A stretch of 64,000 nt of DNA from Nitratireductor aquimarinus (GTDB lineage Bacteria > Pseudomonadota > Alphaproteobacteria > Rhizobiales > Rhizobiaceae): positions 3,906,001-3,970,000 of the forward strand of contig NZ_CP177239.1 in assembly GCF_046773475.1 (NCBI RefSeq), read 5' to 3'. Shown piece after piece: positions 16,032 to 24,419 of this stretch. A program made the translations under genes and the position numbers. Numbering within the stretch: position 1 is the first letter of the stretch; every line of letters starts with the position of its first letter. Below the pieces are notes generated by a model. It was not told the DNA's origin. It did no database searches and was given only the letters and a program-made list of their open reading frames with translations.

Positions 16032-16135
16032 CGTGGTTCGACAGGCTCACCATGAGGGCTCGGGTGGCGCCTGTGTTCCAGGCTGATGCCCCCGCTGCAC
16101 AACCACAGCCCTCATGGTGAGCCTGTCGAACCACG
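16032..16135. repeat. Perfect 29-bp inverted repeat with a 46-base loop
   Basis: The 29 bases at 16032-16060 (starting CGTGGTTCGACAGGCTCACC) recur as an exact reverse complement at 16107-16135. It lies between two convergent genes and would form a very stable cruciform or a bidirectional terminator-like hairpin, though without a U-tract. The core GTTCGACAGGCTCACCATGAG has the look of an interspersed palindromic repeat and superficially resembles a T-loop sequence, but no tRNA cloverleaf can be drawn. Confidence 0.9.
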
Positions 16136-16155
16136 AGGGCGGGAAGCCGCTTCCC

Positions 16156-18216
16156 TCAGCGTCCCTCGCGATACCACATCGCCCCGAAGGCAAAGAGCAG
16201 GAGAGCGAGCGCCAGAAGACCGGTGAAGACGGGCACCCGGCGCACGGCCTTCAGCACGCTGTCATCCGTTGTTCTGAACCCGATCCAGTCATTGCCCGAA
16301 GCGGTGCCGGTGCGGCGGACGGGAACGATGTTGGGCAGATTGCCATCGGCAATGCGGCGCACCGAGCCACCCGTTGCATCCGCTGCCGGGGTGAGCCTCT
16401 CCAGCGTCGAAACCATGTCGCCGAATTCCGGCGCGTTAACCGGGCCGACATGGGCGAGCGTCGTCAGCTCGCCATTGGCGATGCTGTAGATGCCGATCTC
16501 GTTGGTTTCCAGACTGGTGGAGAAGCGGCCGGGGCCAGCCGGGCCAAGCTCTGCGGAAAGCAGATTGCCGGACGGCGTGGTGATTTCGGCGGGCGGTGCG
16601 CCTTCCTCCATCGTCTGGCGGGTGATTTCGAGCCGCATGCCGCGACCTGCCGCTGAAAGGCGCTCCTCTTCCAGCTCCGGTTCCTTCATCAGCCAATGGG
16701 CGATGCGCCGATAAAGCGCCACATGCGGGCCGCCGCCTTCGAACCCGCGTGCCCACAGCCAGCCCTGATCGGACAGAAACATGCCGACGCGGCCTTCGCC
16801 CTTGCGGTTGAGGATGAGAAGCGGCTGGTCGTTCGCGCCCTGCATCACCACCTGACCGTCAGGCCGGTCGATGCCGATCAGACGGAACCAGCGGCTCCAT
16901 TCCGGCGGTTCGGATGCCGAGCCCTCAAGGCCGCGCGTGACCGGATGGCGTTCGCCGGTTTCGGTCAGGCGCGGGTAAAACCCCTGTTCGAGCACGTCGC
17001 CGGTTGGCAGACCCGGCAGAGCGGAGATGAGCGGGGTGCGCGCGATGGACTGGTTGCCGGCGAATTCCGGTCCGGCTGCAATCAGAAGCGCGCCGCCATT
17101 CTCCACATATTCGGCGATGTAGTCGTAATAGAGGATCGGCAGCACGTCGCGGTGCTGGTAGCGATCGAAGATGATGAGATCGAAATCGTCGATCTTCTCC
17201 ACGAAGAGCTCGCGGGTGGGAAAGGCGATCAGCGACAATTCGTTGATGGGCGTCCCGTCCTGCTTTTCCGGCGGACGCAGAATGGTGAAGTGAACCAGAT
17301 CCACGGAAGCGTCGGATTTCAGAAGGTTGCGCCAGGTGCGTTCGCCCGAATGCGGCTCTCCCGAAACCAGCAGAACCCGCAGGTTCTCGCGAATGCCATC
17401 GACCAGCGCGACCGCACGGTTGTTCACATCGGTCAGCTCGCCCTCAACGGGGTCGATGGCCAGTTCGATGATGTTGCGCCCGGCGCTCGGCACGTCGATC
17501 TCGAGCCGTGTTTCGCGGCCGATCAGGGCGTCTTCGATGAACAGTTCCTCGCCATTGATGATGACGCGCACTTCCACCGGTCCGCGCTGCTCGTCCGTGG
17601 TGATCACCCGGTAGGTCATCTCCAGCGGTTTGCCGACAATGCCGAAGCGCGGCGCGCGTTCGAAACGGATGCGGCGGTCCATCTCGTCTGCCTCGCCGGT
17701 GATCAGCCCATGAACCGGCGCGCCAAGGGCTGCCGCATTTTCAGGAATGTCATGCACCTGCCCGTCGGTGATCAGCACCGCCCCGCCGACGCGGGAGGGC
17801 GGCACGTCGCGCAGCGCGCCGTCCAGCGCCTCGAAGAGATGTGTCTGTGCGTTTTCCGTTGCCGAAGACGCGCGGCCCGTGCGCACCACGCGGGTTTCGA
17901 ATTCCTTGAAACGCGCCAGCCGCGCTTCCAGTTCGGCAGCGGCCTGGTCGGTCATCTCGCTACGACCGTCGATGGTGGTCTGGCTCTGGCTTTCGTCCAC
18001 CACCACGGCCACGATGCTCTTGAGCGGTTCGCGTTCCTCATCGAGCAGGACGGGATTTGCAAGTGCTGCACCCAGTGCGGCAAGGGCTGCAAGCCGCAGC
18101 CACGCCCCGCGCTGCCGGGTCCACAGACCGGCAAGCGCCAGAAGCGCGACGGGCGCGAGAAGGGCGGCCAGCACAGGCCAGGAGAAGAAGGGTTCGAAAC
18201 TGAGCGACCAGTTCAT
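16156..18216 (-). CDS. Membrane protein with VWA-like and glutamine-amidotransferase-like regions (last gene of the MoxR operon)
   Basis: A 686-residue protein. Two or three N-terminal hydrophobic helices (about 8-60) precede a von Willebrand A-like region with an intact MIDAS D-x-S-x-S (DESQS, near residue 80) and AVLITDGQ. A central region (about 300-490) resembles a class-I amidotransferase fold (for example FDLIIFDRY and ENGGALLIAAGP), with no clear catalytic Cys. A C-terminal helix (about 660-680) ends in a short basic tail. ATG 18216 follows the stop of the upstream gene by one base. It belongs to the MoxR-DUF58-DUF4159 cluster. Such clusters pair an AAA+ ATPase with VWA proteins; the client here is unknown. 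Confidence 0.8.
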   Translation of the reverse strand: MNWSLSFEPFFSWPVLAALLAPVALLALAGLWTRQRGAWLRLAALAALGAALANPVLLDEEREPLKSIVAVVVDESQSQTTIDGRSEMTDQAAAELEARLARFKEFETRVVRTGRASSATENAQTHLFEALDGALRDVPPSRVGGAVLITDGQVHDIPENAAALGAPVHGLITGEADEMDRRIRFERAPRFGIVGKPLEMTYRVITTDEQRGPVEVRVIINGEELFIEDALIGRETRLEIDVPSAGRNIIELAIDPVEGELTDVNNRAVALVDGIRENLRVLLVSGEPHSGERTWRNLLKSDASVDLVHFTILRPPEKQDGTPINELSLIAFPTRELFVEKIDDFDLIIFDRYQHRDVLPILYYDYIAEYVENGGALLIAAGPEFAGNQSIARTPLISALPGLPTGDVLEQGFYPRLTETGERHPVTRGLEGSASEPPEWSRWFRLIGIDRPDGQVVMQGANDQPLLILNRKGEGRVGMFLSDQGWLWARGFEGGGPHVALYRRIAHWLMKEPELEEERLSAAGRGMRLEITRQTMEEGAPPAEITTPSGNLLSAELGPAGPGRFSTSLETNEIGIYSIANGELTTLAHVGPVNAPEFGDMVSTLERLTPAADATGGSVRRIADGNLPNIVPVRRTGTASGNDWIGFRTTDDSVLKAVRRVPVFTGLLALALLLFAFGAMWYREGR

Positions 18217-18217
18217 G

Positions 18218-21028
18218 CTACTGCCCCAGTCGTTCAAGCAGGACCGGCACATGCACCTGGTCCGATTTGTAGTTGCCGGTGAGCATGTACATCATGATGT
18301 TCACGCCCGCGCGGTAGGCATAAAGGCGCTGCAGCGGATCGTTGGGCACGGTCGGCAGAAGCGGCTCGCCATTGGCGTCGAGCGCCCAGGCTCCGGCCAG
18401 ATCGTTGCCGGTGATCATGATCGGCGTCACCCCGTCGCCCACCCGCACCGGGCGGTCGGTGCGTGAGGGGGCGTTGAACGAGGCTTCCACCCAGAGCGGG
18501 CTTCCGCGATAGCGGCCGGGAAACTCCGGCAGGATGAAGAAGGCCTTGGTCAATACGTGATCTTCCGGCACCGGTTCCAGCGGCGGAACGTTGAGGCCGG
18601 AAAGGATGTCGCGCAGGCGCTGCGTTGCTGGCGTCACCGCATCCGAGCCAAAGCCGGTGGAATACTGGTCGCGCGTGTCGAACAGCACCGTGCCGCCCGA
18701 CTGCATGTAGGCGTCGATGCGGGCGATCGCTTCTTCGCCGGGCATCGGCGCGTCGGGATCGATGGGCCAGTAGATGAGCGGGTAGAAGGAGAGCTCGTCG
18801 GTTGCGATGTCGACGCCTGCCGGCTCCCCGGGTTCGAGCGCGGTCTTGGCGGCGAGGAAGGTGGAAAGCCCCTGAAGGCCTGCGCGGCTCGTGGCGTCGA
18901 GCGAGGAAAGCCCGGTCAGCACATAGGCAATGCGTGTCTGCGAGATGGCGGCGATGGCGTCGGCCTCGCCGGTGCGCTCGTCCTGCGCGCGGGCTGTATC
19001 CGGCGACATGATTGCAAGCGCCAGTCCCATGGCGAGCATGGCGGCCGCGCCCCTGGCCAGTTGCGGTTTGCGGCGCAGTCGTCCGCCAAGCCACAGAACG
19101 GCCAGCGTATCGAGCGCAAGCAGTGCGAGGGCGGCGGCAAAGAGCGGCCCCTTCAGCGGCTGCTGCTCATCGAAGCCATAGCTGATCGCGGTCATCGGGG
19201 CAGGGGCCTCCGGGCGGGTGATCGGTGTGAGTTCCGCATCGGGTGCGAGCAGATTGTGCGCCACGACGCCTTCTTCGCTGCCATAGAGACCGGGCGGGTT
19301 CTTGAGCGTGACGGCGGTTGCGCCTGCGGCAAGCGGTTCGGCATCGCCCGATGGCGGGACGAGGCGTCCGTCGGCGGAAATCATGCGGTAGGGGGCAAGC
19401 GCCCGACCGCCTTCGGCGCCCGGCTCATTGAGGGCGCCCTGATTGCGCGAGAGCTGGACGATCCGGCGCAGCATTTCAACGAAGCTGCCGGAAATCGGCA
19501 GGTTCGACCATGTGGCCTCCGGCGTGACGTGAAAGAGCACGATCTGCCCTTCGCCGCGCGCAATGCCGGTTACCAGCGGTGTGCCGTCGGCCAGATTGGC
19601 CCAGCTGCGTTCCACGATGTCGGGCGAAGGTTCGGCGAGAACCTGCCGGTTCACCGTCACGTCGCGGGGCGGGGCGAGATCGGAGAAGGGGCCATTGGGC
19701 GGGAACTCCGCCACGGGCTGCGGCTCGGTCCAGGAGAGCGCGCCACCCAGTGAGCGTTCCCCCAGCCTCAGCCGCACCGGCAGCAGGTCTTCGTCATTCT
19801 CGGCTGCGGCGAGCCTTGGGCCGGCAAAGCGCACCAGCGTGCCGCCGGCGTTGACCCAGTCGATCAGCGCCTGACGGGGTGATGCGGGAAGCGTGCCCAC
19901 ATCGGCCATGACGATCACGGCGGGGTTTTGCTCCAGAAGCTCCGGCAGCGCTTCCGTCAGTTCCGCGCTTGAGGGTTGCAACAGGTCGGCAAAGGGCGAG
20001 AGCGCGCGCTCGATATAGTAGAGCGGCGAAAGGAGCGGCTGCGCCTGATCCGCCTCACTCTGGGAGATCAGGCCGATCCGCCGGCGCTTGCTGTTTTCGT
20101 CGAGAACCCGAAGGGCGGCGGCCTGGTTTTCGCCCTCAAGCCCCACGGAAACGAAATCGTTGCGCAGCTCAAACGGCAGGCGCATCGCGCCCACGGCGCG
20201 GGTTTCGCCGACGCCGAACGTGATCGTGGTTTCGGCGATGCGCCGGCCCCTGTCGTCGCTCGCAAAGGCGACCGCCTGACGTGGCCCGGTGTCGCCTGCA
20301 GCGCGTGTCGCCGTCACTTCGAAGGCTTCCGCCGTGTTCTGCGCATCCGTTGCTGCGAGAAGGCCGAGCCGCTCGGGCGATGCCCAGAGAACTTCGCCCG
20401 GTGCGCTGGCGAACAGTTCGCCGAACGCCGCCTCATCGCCCGTTGCCGCGAGCCCGTCGGAGAGCACGGCAATGGCCGCACCCGGAAAGTCTTCCAGCGC
20501 GCCTGCCACCCGGCCATAGATTGCAGGCCGGTTGCCCGGCACGGGGCGGGGCTGCGCGGCGTTCAGCCGTTCAAGCGCGGTGTCGGCGTCGAAGGGGCCG
20601 ATCTCCTGGTTCTGTTCTTCAGCCGTGAGCGCCAGAACGACCGGCTGTTCATTGGCGCGGGCATCTTCGATCAGGCGTGCGGCGGTGGCCACGCGTTCAT
20701 CCCAGTCGGGCGCGGAAGCCCAGCCATTGTCGAGCACGATGGCGAGCGCAGCGCCGTCGCCGGCCGCCTTCTCGCGCGGGTTCAGCACGGGATCGGCAAG
20801 CGCCAGGATCACCAGCGCGGCAAGCAGCAGCCTGAGCAGCGTCAGCCACCACGGACTTTTGTGGGGCGTCTCCTCCCGCTTTGCCACGCGGGCCAGAATT
20901 CTCAGGGGCGGAAATGTTTCGGTCTGCGGGCGTGGCGGGGTGAGACGTAAGAGCCACCAGATCACCGGCAGGGCGATCAGACCCCAGAGCAGAAACGGTT
21001 GTGCGAAAGAGAGGGAAAGCCAGTTCAA
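18218..21028 (-). CDS. DUF4159 / BatA-N domain membrane protein
   Basis: A 936-residue protein with three regions. First, a BatA-type N-terminus (about 1-85) has two helices and the LRLTPPRP and LLRLLLAALVILALADP blocks. Second, a large periplasmic or cytoplasmic part contains a degenerate VWA segment (LDNGWAS instead of DxSxS) and an amidotransferase-like section. Third, after a helix near 660-680 and an export-like hydrophobic stretch near 705, a DUF4159 domain covers about 720-930 (IAYVLTG, YPLIYWPIDPD, GGTVLFDTRDQ). The start is a TTG inside the stop of the DUF58 gene (TTGA), so translation is coupled. The domain order matches the protein found after DUF58 genes in many alphaproteobacteria. 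Its role is unknown. Confidence 0.85.
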   Translation of the reverse strand: MNWLSLSFAQPFLLWGLIALPVIWWLLRLTPPRPQTETFPPLRILARVAKREETPHKSPWWLTLLRLLLAALVILALADPVLNPREKAAGDGAALAIVLDNGWASAPDWDERVATAARLIEDARANEQPVVLALTAEEQNQEIGPFDADTALERLNAAQPRPVPGNRPAIYGRVAGALEDFPGAAIAVLSDGLAATGDEAAFGELFASAPGEVLWASPERLGLLAATDAQNTAEAFEVTATRAAGDTGPRQAVAFASDDRGRRIAETTITFGVGETRAVGAMRLPFELRNDFVSVGLEGENQAAALRVLDENSKRRRIGLISQSEADQAQPLLSPLYYIERALSPFADLLQPSSAELTEALPELLEQNPAVIVMADVGTLPASPRQALIDWVNAGGTLVRFAGPRLAAAENDEDLLPVRLRLGERSLGGALSWTEPQPVAEFPPNGPFSDLAPPRDVTVNRQVLAEPSPDIVERSWANLADGTPLVTGIARGEGQIVLFHVTPEATWSNLPISGSFVEMLRRIVQLSRNQGALNEPGAEGGRALAPYRMISADGRLVPPSGDAEPLAAGATAVTLKNPPGLYGSEEGVVAHNLLAPDAELTPITRPEAPAPMTAISYGFDEQQPLKGPLFAAALALLALDTLAVLWLGGRLRRKPQLARGAAAMLAMGLALAIMSPDTARAQDERTGEADAIAAISQTRIAYVLTGLSSLDATSRAGLQGLSTFLAAKTALEPGEPAGVDIATDELSFYPLIYWPIDPDAPMPGEEAIARIDAYMQSGGTVLFDTRDQYSTGFGSDAVTPATQRLRDILSGLNVPPLEPVPEDHVLTKAFFILPEFPGRYRGSPLWVEASFNAPSRTDRPVRVGDGVTPIMITGNDLAGAWALDANGEPLLPTVPNDPLQRLYAYRAGVNIMMYMLTGNYKSDQVHVPVLLERLGQ

Positions 21029-21942
21029 AGCCCGCCCTCCATGCCGAAGCCTGCCTCAACGCTCATGGCGTTGTGGACGGTAACGAGCGCCTGTGCGGCT
21101 GGCCGGTCTGTGTGGTGCACGGTGTAGCTCCAGCCAAGCCGCTTGCACCAGCCGGCAAGTTCTTCGCGCCGCGCGAGATAAAGCCGGCGATAATCGTCGG
21201 CCAGCGTTTCGGCGCGGCCTGCCGTCAGCTTGTCGCCTGTTTCCGGGTCGGCAAACTCGGTGCGGCCGGAATAGGGGAAGCTTTCCTCCGCCGGGTCGGC
21301 AATCTCGATCAGATGGGCGCGTGCGCCACGGCCCGCCAGCTGGTCGAGCCAGGCGATGGTTTCTTCCACCGGATCGAGGAAATCACTCGCCAGCACCACA
21401 TCTGAGAAGCGGCGCACCTGCAGGAGGTCTGGTCGCGCGGGAAGGCTCGGGGCATGCATGAGCTGCGTCGCCAGCCGCTCCGCGCCGTTGCGGGCGGAAA
21501 ACGGGTCGGTGACACCCGGCCAGGCAATGCGTTCGCCACTGCGTGACAGGAGCTCGGCCAGCGCAAGGGTGAGGACCAGCGCGCGCGATTCCTTGGCGGT
21601 TGGCGCAAGCGAGGATTTGAAGAGCATGGACGGCGACGGGTCGGCCCAGAGCCACACCGTGTGGGCAGCCTCCCACTCGCGGTCGCGGACATAAAGATGA
21701 TCGTCGCGCGCCGAACGCCGCCAGTCGATGCGCGAGATGGCCTCGCCATCCACATAGGGCCGGAACTGCCAGAAATTCTCGCCGATGCCGCGCTTGCGGC
21801 GGCCATGCCAGCCGGCGATCACATTGTTGGCCACGCGCCGGGCGTCCACCAGCAGGTCAGGCATCAGCGCGGCCCGCGCGCGAGCGCGAACCAGCGCATC
21901 GTTCGATGCAACCGGTGTGGAAACTTCGCCGATCTTTGCCAT
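21025..21942 (-). CDS. DUF58 domain protein
   Basis: A 305-residue DUF58 protein with the diagnostic block GEAISRIDWRRSARDDHLYV near residues 67-86. It is followed by a VWA-like fold in which WADPSPSM supplies a D-x-S-x-S MIDAS. It has no membrane helix, unlike many DUF58 proteins, and should be cytoplasmic. ATG 21942 is used; the TTG three bases upstream would add one residue. It lies 28 bases after the MoxR gene and overlaps the next gene by four bases, so the four genes form one operon. MoxR/DUF58 pairs are thought to act as chaperone-like modules for metal loading or complex assembly. Confidence 0.9.
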   Translation of the reverse strand: MAKIGEVSTPVASNDALVRARARAALMPDLLVDARRVANNVIAGWHGRRKRGIGENFWQFRPYVDGEAISRIDWRRSARDDHLYVRDREWEAAHTVWLWADPSPSMLFKSSLAPTAKESRALVLTLALAELLSRSGERIAWPGVTDPFSARNGAERLATQLMHAPSLPARPDLLQVRRFSDVVLASDFLDPVEETIAWLDQLAGRGARAHLIEIADPAEESFPYSGRTEFADPETGDKLTAGRAETLADDYRRLYLARREELAGWCKRLGWSYTVHHTDRPAAQALVTVHNAMSVEAGFGMEGGL

Positions 21943-21970
21943 CAAGATCCTATCTGGGGCAGGCCGCCCA

Positions 21971-22993
21971 TTAGTCGAGCGTTTTCACGAGACGCCGGAT
22001 CACGTCGCGCACGGTCATGCCTTCTGCACGGGCCGCGAAAGTTAGCGCCATGCGGTGCTGGAGAACGGGTTCGGCGAGTGCGCGCACATCGTCCACCGAG
22101 GGCGCGAGCCGTCCGTCATAAAGCGCGCGGGCGCGGGCGCACAGGGTCAGCGCCTGGCTGGCGCGCGGGCCGGGGCCCCACGCCACATGGCGGTCGGTGT
22201 CGGGATTGCCAACGCCCGGCCTTGCCGTGCGCACGAGCTGCAGAATGGCGTCGACCACGCTTTCGGGCACCGGCATGCGGCGGATCAGCATCTGGATCTC
22301 CTTGAGCCGCTCGGCGGTGAGCACATTGGCGGCTTCCGCTTCGCCCACACCGGTGGTTTCCAGAAGGATGCGCCGCTCGGCTTCGAGTTCGGGATAGAGA
22401 ATGTCCACCTGCATCAGAAAGCGGTCGAGCTGCGCTTCCGGCAGCGGATAGGTGCCTTCCTGCTCCAGCGGGTTCTGCGTCGCGAGCACATGGAAGGGCG
22501 CGGGCAGGTCGTGCCGGTGGCCGGCAACGGTGACGTGATATTCCTGCATCGACTGGAGAAGGGCCGACTGGGTGCGCGGGCTGGCGCGGTTGATCTCGTC
22601 GGCCATCAGAAGCTGCGAGAAGATCGGACCGGGTAGAAAACGGAAGGAGCGCTTGCCCTTCTCATCCTGTTCCATCACTTCCGAGCCCAGAATGTCGGAG
22701 GGCATGAGGTCCGGCGTGAACTGGATGCGTCGCGCATCGAGGCCGAGCACGACGCCCAGCGTTTCCACCAGCTTGGTCTTGGCCAGCCCCGGAACGCCGA
22801 CGAGAAGCGCATGGCCGCCGGCCAGCAGCGCCACCAGCGTGCGCTCCACCACCGCTTCCTGGCCGAAGATCACCTGTCCGACGCCATCGCGCACCCGGGC
22901 GATGTCCGCGAGCGCACCTTCGGCCTCGGCGATCATCTCCTTGTCGCTCATGGGCTTTTCGCCGGGGACTTCGTTCTTGGAAACAATGCTCAT
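21971..22993 (-). CDS. MoxR family AAA+ ATPase
   Basis: A 340-residue AAA+ ATPase of the MoxR type. Walker A is GVPGLAKTK (Ala-Lys-Thr form usual for MoxR), Walker B is LLMADEINR with the adjacent RASPRTQSALL sensor region, and the PLEQEGTYPLPEAQLDRF arginine-finger block is intact. The C-terminal lid domain completes it. ATG 22993 is chosen: from there the protein has the family length, while the longer frame to 23086 adds an unusual Pro-rich segment. It heads the MoxR-DUF58-DUF4159-VWA operon and is divergent from the DUF1285 gene. The 161-base spacer holds both promoters. Confidence 0.93.
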   Translation of the reverse strand: MSIVSKNEVPGEKPMSDKEMIAEAEGALADIARVRDGVGQVIFGQEAVVERTLVALLAGGHALLVGVPGLAKTKLVETLGVVLGLDARRIQFTPDLMPSDILGSEVMEQDEKGKRSFRFLPGPIFSQLLMADEINRASPRTQSALLQSMQEYHVTVAGHRHDLPAPFHVLATQNPLEQEGTYPLPEAQLDRFLMQVDILYPELEAERRILLETTGVGEAEAANVLTAERLKEIQMLIRRMPVPESVVDAILQLVRTARPGVGNPDTDRHVAWGPGPRASQALTLCARARALYDGRLAPSVDDVRALAEPVLQHRMALTFAARAEGMTVRDVIRRLVKTLD

Positions 22994-23154
22994 GCCGTCT
23001 CGATCCTTGTTGAGGCCCGCGGGTACAGTGCGGGGCGGGAGGAACGGACCAGGCCGGCACGTGTCTGAAGCGATTCGTACCGTCACGTCCCTTTGGGAAA
23101 TTTAAAACACTGAACAAGGCTGACAAGCGAAACAACAGTGACTATTTCGTGACC

Positions 23155-23784
23155 ATGGACGATGAAACGACTAAGAGCACATCAAGTCTCGCTGAAGCTG
23201 GCGACGCCGTCAGTCTTGAGGCAATGATAGCGCGCGCGGCCCGCTCCGGAAAAGGCGCGCCGCCCGTCGAACGCTGGAACCCCGCCTTTTGTGGCGATCT
23301 CGACATGGAGATCAAAGCCGATGGCACCTGGTTCTACATGGGAACGCCGATTGGCCGCCCGGCGCTGGTACAGCTTTTCTCCTCCGTTCTGCGCAAGGAT
23401 GAGGACGGCAAAACCTATCTCGTAACTCCGGTGGAAAAAGTCGGCATCCGCGTCGAGGATGCGCCTTTCCTCGCCGTGGAGATGGTCGTGACAGGCGCGG
23501 GCGAAGACCAGGCGCTCACTTTCCGCACCAATGTCGGCGATGTGGTCGAGGCCGGGCCAGAGCATGAACTGCGCTTCGTGGACCAGCCGGAGACCGGCGG
23601 GCTAAAACCCTATCTCCATGTGCGCGGGCGTCTCGAGGCGCTGGTGGCCCGTTCTGTCATGTATGATCTGGTGGAGGCGGGCGAGGAGATCGAGATCGAC
23701 GGGCAGCTCATGTTTGCCATCCGCTCGTGCGGATCGATTTTTCCCGTGATGCCCGTCGCCGAACTGCATAGACTTTCGGAATGA
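23155..23784 (+). CDS. DUF1285 family protein
   Basis: A 209-residue protein matching the DUF1285 layout. After a variable 40-residue N-terminus comes PPVERWNPAFCGDLDMEI, then the GTWFYMGTPIGRPALVQLFSSVL block and a beta-rich second domain ending LFAIRSCGSIFPV. Known structures of the family are two small barrel-like domains with no assigned reaction. The start could be GTG 23149 or ATG 23155, and no SD decides. Its stop overlaps the next start (ATGA), and the three genes DUF1285-Nudix-CCA transferase form one operon opposite the MoxR cluster. Confidence 0.85.
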   Translation: MDDETTKSTSSLAEAGDAVSLEAMIARAARSGKGAPPVERWNPAFCGDLDMEIKADGTWFYMGTPIGRPALVQLFSSVLRKDEDGKTYLVTPVEKVGIRVEDAPFLAVEMVVTGAGEDQALTFRTNVGDVVEAGPEHELRFVDQPETGGLKPYLHVRGRLEALVARSVMYDLVEAGEEIEIDGQLMFAIRSCGSIFPVMPVAELHRLSE

Positions 23785-24419
23785 CCATGACGACCGCGCC
23801 CAAAAGCCTGTTCTCGGCAGAGGAGTTTCGCCGCCGCGCTGCAAGACAACAGGGGCCGGCAGGGGCGGAAGACTATGGCGATCACAGCCTGAACCCGGAC
23901 CTGCGCGAAATGATCGTCCGGCCCGGCCTGCGCGATGCGGCGGTGCTCATTCCGGTTGTCGATCATGCCGATGGCGCGTCGGTCATCCTGACCCAGCGCA
24001 CGCTGGCACTGCGCAACCATTCCGGCCAGATTGCCTTTCCCGGCGGCCGCATCGACCCGGAGGACGTGTCGCCCGAGGCGGCGGCGCTCCGCGAGGCGGA
24101 TGAGGAAATCGGCCTTCGGCCCCGCATCGTGGATGTGGTCGGACGCATGCCCGATTACTCGACCGGCAGCGGTTATCGCATCGCGCCGGTGCTTGGTATC
24201 GTCCGTCCGGGCTTCCGGTTGCACCTCAATCCCGACGAAGTGGATGCCGCCTTTGAGGTGCCGCTTGCCTTTCTCATGGATCCCGCCAACCATCGGCGCG
24301 AAAGCCGTTTGTGGCAGGAGAAGGAACGGTTCTATTACACCATGCCATTCGGCGAGCGCTTCATCTGGGGCGTGACCGCCGGCATTATCCGCACCCTTTA
24401 CGAAAGACTTTATGCTTGA
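23781..24419 (+). CDS. CoA pyrophosphohydrolase-like Nudix hydrolase (NudL type)
   Basis: A 212-residue Nudix enzyme. The extended CoA-specific motif L-T-x-R-x-x-x-L-x-x-H-x-G-Q-I-A-F-P-G-G is present at residues 70-89. It leads directly into a complete Nudix box (G89 to L112, READEEIGL). This combination is diagnostic for the family that hydrolyses CoA and its derivatives to 3',5'-ADP and phosphopantetheine. The start overlaps the DUF1285 stop by four bases, and the stop overlaps the CCA gene start by one base. Confidence 0.9.
   Translation: MTMTTAPKSLFSAEEFRRRAARQQGPAGAEDYGDHSLNPDLREMIVRPGLRDAAVLIPVVDHADGASVILTQRTLALRNHSGQIAFPGGRIDPEDVSPEAAALREADEEIGLRPRIVDVVGRMPDYSTGSGYRIAPVLGIVRPGFRLHLNPDEVDAAFEVPLAFLMDPANHRRESRLWQEKERFYYTMPFGERFIWGVTAGIIRTLYERLYA

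Noticed and set aside
16036..16060. T-loop-like GGTTCGA sequence suggesting a tRNA gene
   Set aside because: It is part of the 29-bp inverted repeat and no cloverleaf can be folded around it.
16696..18282. 528-codon plus-strand ORF across the VWA gene
   Set aside because: Antisense to the minus-strand VWA gene, whose motifs and operon context are strong.
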